Part shown: piece by piece, positions 53,620 to 64,000 of the stretch
How the letters are laid out: each line of letters opens with the position of its first letter
Numbering within the stretch: the stretch's first letter is position 1
Origin: Leptodactylus fallax
Taxonomy: Eukaryota > Chordata > Amphibia > Anura > Leptodactylidae
DNA length: 64,000 bases
NCBI GenBank assembly: GCA_947044405.1
Contig: CAMRHE010000459.1
Location: 1,008,501-1,072,500, forward strand
Direction: 5' to 3'
Program-made: the position numbers and the translations under genes
The notes under the pieces: model-generated
Seen by the model: only the letters and a program-made list of their open reading frames with translations
Databases searched by the model: none
What the model was told of the DNA's origin: nothing

Positions 53620-54690
53620 TTTCTATACGCTACCTTGGGGTGTCTCACTCCGGTAAGGTCATCCCACAGCCATATCTCGTGATTTTGCATGTGGGTCACG
53701 TTGACTAAACTGACCACACGTTCCCTACAATGACTCTCTATAGACGTTCATGCAGGATCCTGTTCCTGTCCAGAGTCAGGAATCAATCCATAAAGTCCGT
53801 TCTGAAAGCTCTTTACAAATGTGTCCAACCTCTGTCCTACATCTCACAGTTGGTGGAAGAAGCTTCTTTTTACTATGAAGAGGTCAACGGTTTCACATTG
53901 GACCAATATGACTGCAGACCATGACCATACCAAGATGTTATTTGGCATGCATCTCCACCAAAGTTTTTGTCAAAGAATGGATAAAAAAACTTAATCTACT
54001 GGAAAATCGATCCTGGAAGATGGTCTGTCGACAAAGTCATCTAGAAAATCTTCAGCATGATTCGAGCACAATAAAGATCACAGGTTGTGAGGTTACCAGT
54101 TCTCATACATGAAAAACAACATCATTCTGTACAGAACATAAATCTTAGCAGGTCAATGTATACGACTTGTCCTCAAAGAGAGGAAGATCTTGTTTCTGAC
54201 TCAAGTCAGTGGTGGATGATGCCATGGCCACCAGAGGTACGGTGATGAAAAGCCTATAGGTAGGTCATACAAACTGCTTCTGGATACAACATACTGGGAC
54301 TGGACGATGCCTATTTTTTCTTAGTTTCTCATAGTAAGGTCCTCACAAAAAATCTGCAGTAAAGATTTTTGGCAGAAAATTGTCCACGTAAGATGGATTC
54401 ATAAGACAAAGAGAGTGGAAGACATCTTCAAAGACAGTTTTCTAGAAGATAACAAAGAAGGAGATATGAGGCATCAATGTTTTGTTGTTATAGATCCTAC
54501 ATCCGCTTTACCAGTCTGGCCTACAGTTGCCACATAAATATGTTTTTGCATCATTTTAAAATAAGGAAAGGTAGGAGAGTATGAAGTGAAGACTAAAAAT
54601 TGAAACAGAGGATTGGTAGTAACAGAATGGAGCAGCGGTAAAGGAGAGGTAGTGACAAGCGGCAGCGGGGGAATGTAAATGTCAGACTTA
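53620..54690. other. NYAP1 upstream DNA, nothing recognised
   Basis: Unique-looking, moderately A/T-rich sequence with several short open frames on + but no domain, no splice-supported exon and no clear repeat. It would contain part of the NYAP1 5' region. Confidence 0.4.
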
Positions 54691-57600
54691 AGTATAAAAG
54701 GAGGCAGGAGGGGTGAGGTAGTAACAGAATGGAGAGAGGTAGGAGGGGTGAGGTAGTAACAGAATGGAGAGGTAGGAGGGGTGAGGTAGTAACAGAATGG
54801 AGAGAGGTAGGAGGGGTGAGGTAGTAACAGAATGGAGAGAGGTAGGAGGGGTGAGGTAGTAACAGAATGGAGAGCTAGGAGGGGTGAGGTAGTAACAGAA
54901 TGGAGAGCTAGGAGGGGTGAGGTAGTAACAGAATGGAGAGGTAGGAGGGGAGAGGTAGTAACAGAATGGAGAGGTAGGAGGGGTGAGGTAGTAACAGAAT
55001 GGAGAGGTAGGAGGGGTGAGGTAGTAACAGAATGGAGAGCTAGGAGGGGTGAGGTAGTAACAGAATGGAGAGGTAGGAGGGGTGAGGTAGTAACAGAATG
55101 GAGAGGTAGGAGGGGTGAGGTAGTAACAGAATGGAGAGAGGCAGGAGGGGTGAGGTAGTAACAGAATGGAGAGAGGTAGGAGGGGTGAGGTAGTAACAGA
55201 ATGGAGAGAGGTAGGAGGGGTGAGGTAGTAACAGAATGGAGAGAGGTAGGAAGGGTGAGGTAGTAACAGAATGGAGAGAGGTAGGAGGGGTGAGGTAGTA
55301 ACAGAATGGAGAGCTAGGAGGGGTGAGGTAGTAACAGAATGGAGAGAGGTAGGAAGGGTGAGGTAGTAACAGAATGGAGAGCTAGGAGGGGTGAGGTAGT
55401 AACAGAATGGAGAGGTAGGAGGGGTGAGGTAGTAACAGAATGGAGAGGTAGGAGGGGTGAGGTAGTAACAGAATGGAGAGGTAGGAGGGGTGAGGTAGTA
55501 ACAGAATGGAGAGGTAGGAGGGGTGAGGTAGTAACAGAATGGAGAGGTAGGAGGGATGAGGTAGTAACAGAATGGTGAGGCAGGAGGGGTGAGGTAGTAA
55601 CAGAATGGAGAGAGGTAGGAGGGGTGAGGTAGAAACAGAATGGAGAGAGGTAGGAGGGGTGAGGTAGTAACAGAATGGAGAGGTAGGAGGGGTGAGGTAG
55701 TAACAGAATGGAGAGAGGTAGGAGGGGTGAGGTAGTAACAGAATGGAGAGAGGTAGGAGGGGTGAGGTAGTAACAGAATGGAGAGCTAGGAGGGGTGAGG
55801 TAGTAACAGAATGGAGAGGTAGGAGGGGTGAGGTAGTAACAGAATGGAGAGGTAGGAGGGGAGAGGTAGTAACAGAATGGAGAGGTAGGAGGGGTGAGGA
55901 AGTAACAGAATGGAGAGGTAGGAGGGGTGAGGTAGTAACAGAATGGAGAGGTAGGAGGGGTGAGGTAGTAACAGAATGGTGAGGCAGGAGGGGTGAGGTA
56001 GTAACAGAATGGAGAGATAGGAGGGGTGAGGTAGTAACAGAATGGAGAGAAGTAGGAGGGGGGGTGGGGAGGTAGTAACAGAATGGAGAGAGGTAGGAGG
56101 GGTGAGGTAGTAACAGAATGGAGAGCTAGGAGGGGTGAGGTAGTAACAGAATGGAGAGGGGAGGTAGTAACAGAATGGAGAGGTAGGAGGGGTGAGGTAG
56201 TAACAGAATGGAGAGGTAGGAGGGGTGAGGTAGTAACAGAATGGAGAGGTAGGAGGGGTGAGGTAGTAACAGAATGGAGAGAGGTAGGAGGGGTGAGGTA
56301 GTAACAGAATGGAGAGCTAGGAGGGGTGAGGTAGTAACAGAATGGAGAGGTAGGAGGGGTGAGGTAGTAACAGAATGGAGAGGTAGGAGGGGTGAGGTAG
56401 TAACAGAATGGAGAGAGGTAGGAGGGGTGAGGTAGTAACAGAATGGAGAGAGGTAGGAGGGGTGAGGTAGTAACAGAATGGAGAGAGGTAGGAGGGGTGA
56501 GGTAGTAACAGAATGGAGAGCTAGGAGGGGTGAGGTAGTAACAGAATGGAGAGGTAGGAGGGGTGAGGTAGTAACAGAATGGAGAGGTAGGAGGGGTGAG
56601 GTAGTAACAGAATGGAGAGGTAGGAGGGGTGAGGTAGTAACAGAATGGAGAGGTAGGAGGGGTGAGGTAGTAACAGAATGGAGAGAGGTAGGAGGGGTGA
56701 GGTAGTAACAGAATGGAGAGGCAGGAGGGGTGAGGTAGTAACAGAATAAGAGGAGAGGTAGAGGGGAGGTAGTAACAGAATGGAGAGGTAGGAGGGGTGA
56801 GGTAGTAACAGAATGGAGAGAGGTAGGAGGGGTGAGGTAGTAACAGAATGGAGAGCTAGGAGGGGTGAGGTAGTAACAGAATGGAGAGGTAGGAGGGGTG
56901 AGGTAGTAACAGAATGGAGAGGTAGGAGGGGTGAGGTAGTAACAGAATGGAGAGAGGTAGAGGGGTGAGGTAGTAACAGAATGGAGAGAGGTAGGAGGGG
57001 TGAGGTAGTAACAGAATGGAGAGCTAGGAGGGGTGAGGTAGTAACAGAATGGAGAGGTAGGAGGGGTGAGGAAGTAACAGAATGGAGAGGTAGGAGGGGT
57101 GAGGTAGTAACAGAATGGAGAGGTAGGAGGGGTGAGGTAGTAACAGAATGGAGAGGTAGGAGGGGTGAGGTAGTAACAGAATGGAGAGGTAGGAGGGATG
57201 AGGTAGTAACAGAATGGTGAGGCAGGAGGGGTGAGGTAGTAACAGAATGGAGAGAGGTAGGAGGGGTGAGGTAGTAACAGAATGGAGGGAGGTAGGAGAG
57301 GTAGAGGGAGGTAGTAACAGAATGAGAGGTAGGAGGGGTGAGGTAGTAACAGAATGGAGAGGTAGGAGGGGTGAGGTAGTAACAGAATGGAGAGGTAGGA
57401 GGGGTGAGGTAGTAACAGAATGGAGAGGTAGGAGGGGTGAGGTAGTAACAGAATGGAGAGGTAGGAGGGGTGAGGTAGTAACAGAATGGAGAGAGGTAGG
57501 AGGGGTGAGGTAGTAACAGAATGGAGAGAGGTAGGAGGGGTGAGGTAGTAACAGAATGGAGAGGTAGGAGGGGTGAGGTAGTAACAGAATAGAGAGAGGA

Positions 57601-60600
57601 AGGAGGGGTGAGGTAGTAACAGAATGGAGAGGCAGGAGGTGTGAGGTAGTAACAGAATGGAGAGAGGCAGGAGGGGTGAGGTGATAACAGAATGGAGAGA
57701 GGTAGGAAGGGTGAGGTAGTAACAGAAAGGAGAGGTAGGAGGGGTGAGGTAGTAACAGAATGGAGAGGTAGGAGGGGTGAGGTAGTAACAGAATGGAGAG
57801 AGGCAGGAGGGGTGAGGTGGTAACAGAATGGAGAGAGGTAGGAACGGTGAGGTAGTAACAGAATGGAGAGGTAGGAGGGGTGAGGTAATAACAGAATGGA
57901 GAGGTAGGAGGGGTGAGGTAGTAACAGAATGGAGAGAGGCAGCAGGGGTGAGGTAGTAACAGAATGGAGAGAGGCAGGAGGGGTGAGGTAGTAACAGAAT
58001 GGAGAGAGGTAGGAGGGGTGAGGTAGTAACAGAATGGAGAGGTAGGAGGGGTGAGGTAGTAACAGAATGGAAAGAGGAAGGAGGGGTGAGGTAGTAACAG
58101 AATGGAGAGGTAGGAGGGGTGAGGTAGTAACAGAATGGAGAGAGGTAGGAGGGGTGAGGTAGTAACAGAATGGAGAGAGGTAGGAGGGGTGAGGTAGTAA
58201 CAGAATGGAGAGCTAGGAGGGGTGAGGTAGTAACAGAATGGAGAGGTAGGAGGGGTGAGGTAGTAACAGAATGGAGAGGTAGGAGGGGAGAGGTAGTAAC
58301 AGAATGGAGAGGTAGGAGGGGTGAGGTAGTAACAGAATGGAGAGGTAGGAGGGGTGAGGTAGTAACAGAATGGAGAGAGGTAGGAGGGGTGAGGTAGTAA
58401 CAGAATGGTGAGGCAGGAGGGGTGAGGTAGTAACAGAATGGAGAGATAGGAGGGGTGAGGTAGTAACAGAATGGAGAGAGGTAGGAGGGGTGAGGTAGTA
58501 ACAGAATGGAGAGGTAGGAGGGGTGAGGTAGTAACAGAATGGAGAGAGGTAGGAGGGGTGAGGTAGTAACAGAATGGAGAGCTGGGAGGGGTGAGGTAGT
58601 AACAGAATGGAGAGGTAGGAGGGGTGAGGTAGTAACAGAATGGAGAGGTAGGAGGGGTGAGGTAGTAACAGAATGGAGAGAGGCAGGAGGGGTGAGGTAG
58701 TAACAGAATGGAGAGAGGTAGGAGGGGTGAGGTAGTAACAGAATGGAGAGAGGTAGGAGGGGTGAGGTAGTAACAGAATGGAGAGGTAGGAGGGGTGAGG
58801 TAGTAACAGAATGGAGAGAGGTAGGAGGGGTGAGGTAGTAACAGAATGGAGAGAGGTAGGAGGGGTGAGGTAGTAACAGAATGGAGAGGTAAGAGGGGTG
58901 AGGTAGTAACAGAATGGAGAGAGGCAGGAGGGGTGAGGTAGTAACAGAATGGAGAGGCAGGAGGGGTGAGGTAGTAACAGAATGGAGAGAGGCAGGAGGG
59001 GTGAGGTAGTAACAGAATGGAGAGAGGTAGGAGGGGTGAGGTAGTAACAGAATGGAAAGAGGTAGGAGGGGTGAGGTAGTAACAGAATGGAGAGGCAGGA
59101 GGGGTGAGGTAGTAACAGAATAGAGAGAGGTAGGAGGGGTGAGGTAGTAACAGAATGGAGAGAGGTAGGAGGGGTGAGGTAGTAACAGAATGGAGAGAGG
59201 TAGGAGGGGTGAGGTAGTAACAGAATGGAGAGAGGCAGGAGGGGGGAGGTAGTAGCAGAATGGAGAGAGGCAGGAGGGGTGAGGTAGTAACAGAATGGAG
59301 AGAGGCAGGAGGGGTGAGGTAGTAATAGAATGGAGAGAGGTAGGAGGGGTGAGGTAGTAACAGAATGGAGAGAGGCAGGAGGGGTGAGGTAGTAACAGAA
59401 TGGAGAGAGGTAGGAGGGGTGAGGTAGTAACAGAATGGAGAGAGGTAGGAGGGGTGAGGTAGTAACAGAATGGAGAGGTAGGAGGGGTGAGGTAGTAACA
59501 GAATGGAGAGGTAGGAGGGGTGAGGTAGTAACAGAATGGAGAGAGGCAGGAGGGGTGAGGTAGTAACAGAATGGAGAGAGGCAGGAGGGGTGAGGTAGTA
59601 ACAGAATGGAGAGAGGTAGGAGGGGTGAGGTAGTAACAGCATGGAGAGAGGTAGGAGGGGTGAGGTAGTAACAGAATGGAGAGGTAAGAGGGGTGAGGTA
59701 GTAACAGAATGGAGAGAGGCAGGAGGGGTGAGGTAGTAACAGAATGGAGAGGCAGGAGGGGTGAGGTAGTAACAGAATGGAGAGAGGCAGGAGGGGTGAG
59801 GTAGTAACAGAATGGAGAGAGGTAGGAGGGGTGAGGTAGTAACAGAATGGAAAGAGGTAGGAGGGGTGAGGTAGTAACAGAATGGAGAGGCAGGAGGGGT
59901 GAGGTAGTAACAGAATAGAGAGAGGCAGGAGGGGTGAGGTAGTAACAGAATGAGAGGCAGAAGGGGTGAGGTATTAACAGAATGGAGAGGTAGGAGGGGT
60001 GAGGTAGTAACAGAATGGAGAGGCAGGAGGGGTGAGGTAGTAACAGAATGGAGAGGTAGGAGGGGGTGAGGTAGTAACAGAATGGAGAGAGGCAGGAGGG
60101 GTGAGGTAGTAACAGAATGGAGAGGTAGAAGGGGTGAGGTAGTAACAGAATGGAGAGGTAGGAGGGGTGAGGTAGTAACAGAATGGAGAGGTAGGAGGGG
60201 TGAGGTAGTAACAGAATGGAGAGGTAGGAGGGATGAGGTAGTAACAGAATGGAGAGAGGCAGGAGGGGTGAGGTAGTAACAGAATGGAGAGAGGTAGGAG
60301 GGGTGAGGTAGTAACAGAATGGAGAGGTATGAGAGGTGAGGTATTAACAGAATGGAGAGGTAGGAGGGGTGAGGTAGTAACAGAATGGAGAGAGGTAGGA
60401 AGGGTGAGGAAATAACAGAATGGAGAGGTAGGAGGGGTGAGATAGTAACAGAATGGAGAGGTAGGAGGGGTGAGGTAGTAACAGAATGGAGAGAGGCAGG
60501 AGGGGTGAGGTGGTAACAGAATGGAGAGAGGTAGGAAGGGTGAGGTAGTAACAGAATGGAGAGGTAGGAGGGGTGACGTAGTAACAGAATGGAGAGGTAG

Positions 60601-63345
60601 GAGGGGTGAGGTAGTAACAGAATGGAGAGAGGCAGCAGGGGTGAGGTAGTAACAGAATGGAGAGAGGCAGGAGGGGTGAGGTAGTAACAGAATGGAGAGA
60701 GGTAGGAGGGGTGAGGTAGTAACAGAATGGAGAGGTAGGAAGGGTGAGGTAGTAACAGAATGGAGAGAGGAAGGAGGGGTGAGGTAGTAACAGAATGGAG
60801 AGGCAGGAGGGGTGAGGTAGTAACAGAATGGAGAGAGGCAGGAGGGGTGAGGTGGTAACAGAATGGAGAGAGGAAGGAAGGGTGAGGTAGTAACAGAATG
60901 GAGAAGTAGGAGGGATGAGGTAGTAACAGAATGGAGAGAGGCAGGAGGGGTGAGGTAGTAACAGAATGGAGAGAGGTAGGAGGGGTGAGGTAGTAACAGA
61001 ATGGAGAGAGGTAGGAGGGGTGAGGTAGTAACAGAATGGAGAGGCAGGAGGGGTGAGGTAGTAACAGAATGGAGAGAGGTAGGAGGGGTGAGGTAGTAAC
61101 AGAATGGAGAGGTAGGAGGGGTGAGGTAGTAACAGAATTAGTAACAGAATGGAGAGGTAGGAGGGGTGAGGTAGTAACAGAATGGAGAGGTAGGAGGGGT
61201 GAGGTAGTAACAGAATGGAGAGGTAGGAGGGGTGAGGTAGTAACAGAATGGAGAGGTAGGAGGGGTGAGGTAGTAACAGAATGGAGAGGTAGGAGGGGTG
61301 AGGTAGTAACAGAATGGAGAGGTAGGAGGGGTGAGGTAGTAACAGAATGGAGAGGCAGGAGGGGTGAGGTAGTAACAGAATGGAGAGAGAGGTAGGAGGG
61401 GTGAGGTAGTAACAGAATGGAGAGGTAGGAGGGGTGAGGTAGTAACAGAATGGAGAGGTAGGAGGGGTGAGGTAGTAACAGAATGGAGAGAGGTAGGAGG
61501 GGTGAGGTAGTAACAGAATGGAGAGAGGTAGGAGGTGTGAGGTAGTAATAGAATGGAGAGAGGCAGGAGGGGTGAAGTGGTAACAGAATGGAGGAGAGGT
61601 AGGAAGGGTGAGGTAGTAACATAATGAGAGAGGTAGGAGGGGTGAGGTAGTAACAGAATGGAGAGAGGCAGGAGGGGTGAGGTAGTAACAGAATGGAGAG
61701 AGGTAGGAAGGGTGAGGTAGTAACAGAATGGAGAGGTAGGAGGGGTGAGGTAGTAACAGAATGGAGAGGTAGGAGGGGTGAGGTAGTAACAGAATGGAGA
61801 GGTAGGAGGGGTGAGGTAGTAACAGAATGGAGAGAGGTAGGAGGAGTGAGGTAGTAACAGAATGGAGAGAGGTAGGAGTGGTGAGGTAGTAACAGAATGG
61901 AGAGGTAGGAAGGGTGAGTTAGTAACAGAATGGAGAGAGGAAGGAGGGGTGAGGTAGTAACAGAATGGAGAGGCAGGAGGGGTGAGGTAGTAACAGAATG
62001 GAGAGAGGCAGGAGGGGTGAGGTGGTAACAGAATGGAGAGAGGAAGGAAGGGCGAGGTAGTAACAGAATGGAGAAGTAGGAGGGGTGAGGTAGTAACAGA
62101 ATGGAGAGAGGTAGGAGGGGTGAGGTAGTAGCAGAATGGAGAGGCAGGAGGGGTGAGGTAGTAACAGAATGGAGAGAGGTAGGAGGGGTGAGGTAGTAAC
62201 AGAATGGAGAGGTAGGAGGGGTGAGGTAGTAACAGAATGGAGAGGTAGGAGGGGTGAGGTAGTAACAGAATGGAGAGGTAGGAGAGGTGAGGTAGTAACA
62301 GAATGGAGGGGTAGGAGGGGTGAGGTAGTAACAGAATGGAGAGGCAGGAGGGGTGAGGTAGTAACAGAATGGAGAGAGAGGTAGGAGGGGTGAGGTAGTA
62401 ACAGAATGGAGAGGTAGGAGGGGTGAGGTAGTAACAGAATGGAGAGAGGAAGGAGGGGTGAGGTAGTAACAGAATGGAGAGGCAGGAGGGGTGAGGTAGT
62501 AACAGAATGGAGAGGCAGGAGGGGTGAGGTAGTAACAGAATGGAGAGAGAGGTAGGAGGGGTGATGTAGTAACAGAATGGAGAGGTAGGAGGGGTGAGGT
62601 AGTAACAGAATGGAGAGGTAGGAGGGGTGAGGTAGTAACAGAATGGAGAGAGGCAGCAGGGGTGAGGTAGTAACAGAATGGAGAGAGGCAGGAGGTGTGA
62701 GGTAACAGAATGGAGAGAGGTAGGAGGGGTGAGGTAGTAACAGAATGGAGAGGTAGGAGGGGTGAGGTAGTAACAGAATGGAGAGGCAGGAGGTGTGAGG
62801 TAGTAACAGAATGGAGAGGTAGGAGGGGTGAGGTAGTAACAGAATGGAGAGGCAGGAGGTGTGAGGTAGTAATAGAATGGAGAGAGGCAGGAGGGGTGAA
62901 GTGGTAACAGAATGGAGAGAGGTAGGAAGGGTGAGGTAGTAACATAATGGAGAGGTAGGAGGGGTGAAGTAGTAACAGAATGGAGAGAGGCAGGAGGGGT
63001 GAGGTAGTAACAGAATGGAGAGGCAGGAGGTGTGAGGTAGTAACAGAATGGAGAGGTAGGAGGGGTGAGGTAGTAACAGAATGGAGAGGCAGGAGGTGTG
63101 AGGTAGTAATAGAATGGAGAGAGGCAGGAGGGGTGAAGTGGTAACAGAATGGAGAGAGGTAGGAAGGGTGAGGTAGTAACATAATGGAGAGGTAGGAGGG
63201 GTGAAGTAGTAACAGAATGGAGAGAGGCAGGAGGGGTGAGGTAGTAACAGAATGGAGAGAGGTAGGAAGGGTGAGGTAGTAACAGAATGGAGAGGTAGGA
63301 GGGGTGAGGTAGTAACAGAATGGAGAGAGGTAGGAGTGGTGAGGT
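54690..63345. repeat. 8.6 kb minisatellite of 33/35 bp units upstream of NYAP1
   Basis: The unit is 'ggtaggaggggtgaggtagt' plus 'aacagaatggaga' (33 bp), with 'gagaga' copies of 35 bp and variants 'gctagg', 'ggcagg' and 'ggaagg'. About 250 copies. The + strand is almost free of C. The - strand unit has no stop in any frame, so false ORFs of 2131 and 529 codons overlap there. Confidence 0.97.
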
Positions 63346-63349
63346 CGTA

Positions 63350-63765
63350 AAGGAGAGGAGAGATTGGAGCAGAGGGCAGAGGTCGGAGTGGTAGTAAAGG
63401 CGTTGTAATAGGGGAGCATAAATGTTGGAATGGAGAATAAAGAACAGAGAGGAGGGGTAGAAGAGGTAAGGTAGTAGAGGAGAGGCGAGATTGGAGTTTA
63501 GAGGTCAAGACAGAGAAGTAGTAGTAACAGAATGAAGCAGTAGAAGAGGAGAGTAGAGGTTGGAGTGGAGAATAGAGGTCAGAACGGAGAGAAGTAGTAA
63601 TAGAAGGAAGAGGAAGGAGAGGAGGGGTAGTAACAGAATGGGAGGGTGGGAACGGAGAGCAAATGTAGTAACAGAGGTGGTAATGCAGAGGAGAGATAGT
63701 AGAGGTCAGAGTGGCGAGTACAACAGAAAGGAGGGGCAGTAACAGAAGGGATAAGTTGTAAGAAC
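63350..63765. repeat. Decayed purine-rich flank of the large array
   Basis: Irregular 'gaggagaggtagtagt', 'gagattggag' and 'gtcagagtgg' motifs, purine-rich on +, without a fixed period. Confidence 0.6.
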
Positions 63766-63767
63766 AG

Positions 63768-64000
63768 AGAGCAGTGGTAGGGACAGAGAAGAATAATAGG
63801 GACAGAGAGGAGTGATAGGGACAGAGAAGAATAATAGGGACAGAGAGGAGTGATAGGGACAGAGAAGAAGAATAGGGACAGAGAGGAGTGATAGGGACAG
63901 AGAAGAATAATAGGGACAGAGAAGAGTGGTAGGGACAGAGAAGAGTGGTAGGGACAGAGAGGAATAATAGGGACAGAGAGCAGTGATAGGGACAGAGAAG
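63768..64000. repeat. 19 bp minisatellite running off the window end
   Basis: Units 'agggacagagaagaataat' and 'agggacagagaggagtgat' alternate about 12 times and continue past the window. It shares 'ggacagag' with the array at 45060-45760 but the rest differs. Confidence 0.9.

Noticed and set aside
54690..63345. Degenerate telomeric repeat
   Set aside because: G-rich like a telomere, but the unit contains no TTAGGG and has a 33/35 bp period.
57024..63419. Single open frame of 2131 codons on - (Leu/Pro/Ser repeats)
   Set aside because: It is a translation of the 33/35 bp minisatellite, whose unit has no stop in any - frame; composition and period follow the DNA repeat, and there is no start context, splice site or domain.

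Overview
This window looks like the nuclear genome of a vertebrate, most likely a frog or toad. Three vertebrate genes with GT-AG introns are present. The transposons (Tc1-like elements with IR/DR termini, an L2/CR1-type LINE, a Penelope-like element, and a MITE with frog-style termini) and the very large minisatellite load fit a big, repeat-rich anuran genome. I could not run any search, so the species call is inference.

Genes. (1) The 3' part of SAP25, a SIN3A corepressor subunit, on + (exons at 6286-6417, 6879-6973, 9370-9648; upstream exons are outside the window). (2) An insulin receptor substrate gene on -, best called IRS3: PH exon 24842-25166, PTB exon 16994-17286, and a long exon 14828-16643 carrying eight YxxM motifs and two C-terminal SHP2-type tyrosines. 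(3) NYAP1, a neuronal PI3-kinase adapter, on -, in six coding exons between 53043 and 48719. SAP25, Irs3 and Nyap1 lie in the same mammalian neighbourhood (human 7q22, mouse chromosome 5), and the opposed orientation of SAP25 and NYAP1 is kept. Two of the three genes encode YxxM scaffolds that recruit PI3-kinase. AGFG2, which lies between them in mammals, was not seen here.

Layout. 1-6180 minisatellite in a SAP25 intron; 6286-9830 SAP25 with a second array (about 46 bp unit) in its last intron; 10080-11260 array of about 145 bp units; 11260-13190 SAP25/IRS3 intergenic and probable IRS3 3' UTR; 13190-14810 a 71/72 bp array abutting the IRS3 coding exon; 14828-25166 IRS3, whose large intron holds a LINE 3' end with two tail-derived minisatellites, a Tc1 copy, and a 37 bp array; 25200-27590 A-tract-rich and GC-rich upstream DNA; 27590-37250 two long satellite-like arrays with a pogo/Tigger-type MITE inserted; 37790-43090 a cluster of Tc1-like elements and a 5'-truncated Penelope element; 43100-48700 mostly non-coding; 48719-53043 NYAP1; 54690-63340 an 8.6 kb array of 33/35 bp units; then a 19 bp array running off the end.

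Roughly 55% of the window is tandem repeat, in about a dozen unrelated families. Many of these arrays lack stops in one or more frames and so create long false ORFs (up to 2131 codons). I found no previously undescribed gene system. The unusual points are repeat biology (arrays born inside a LINE tail, arrays carrying splice-site-like sequence inside introns, homogenised blocks), a single-base frameshift in NYAP1, and places where the sequence itself may be unreliable.
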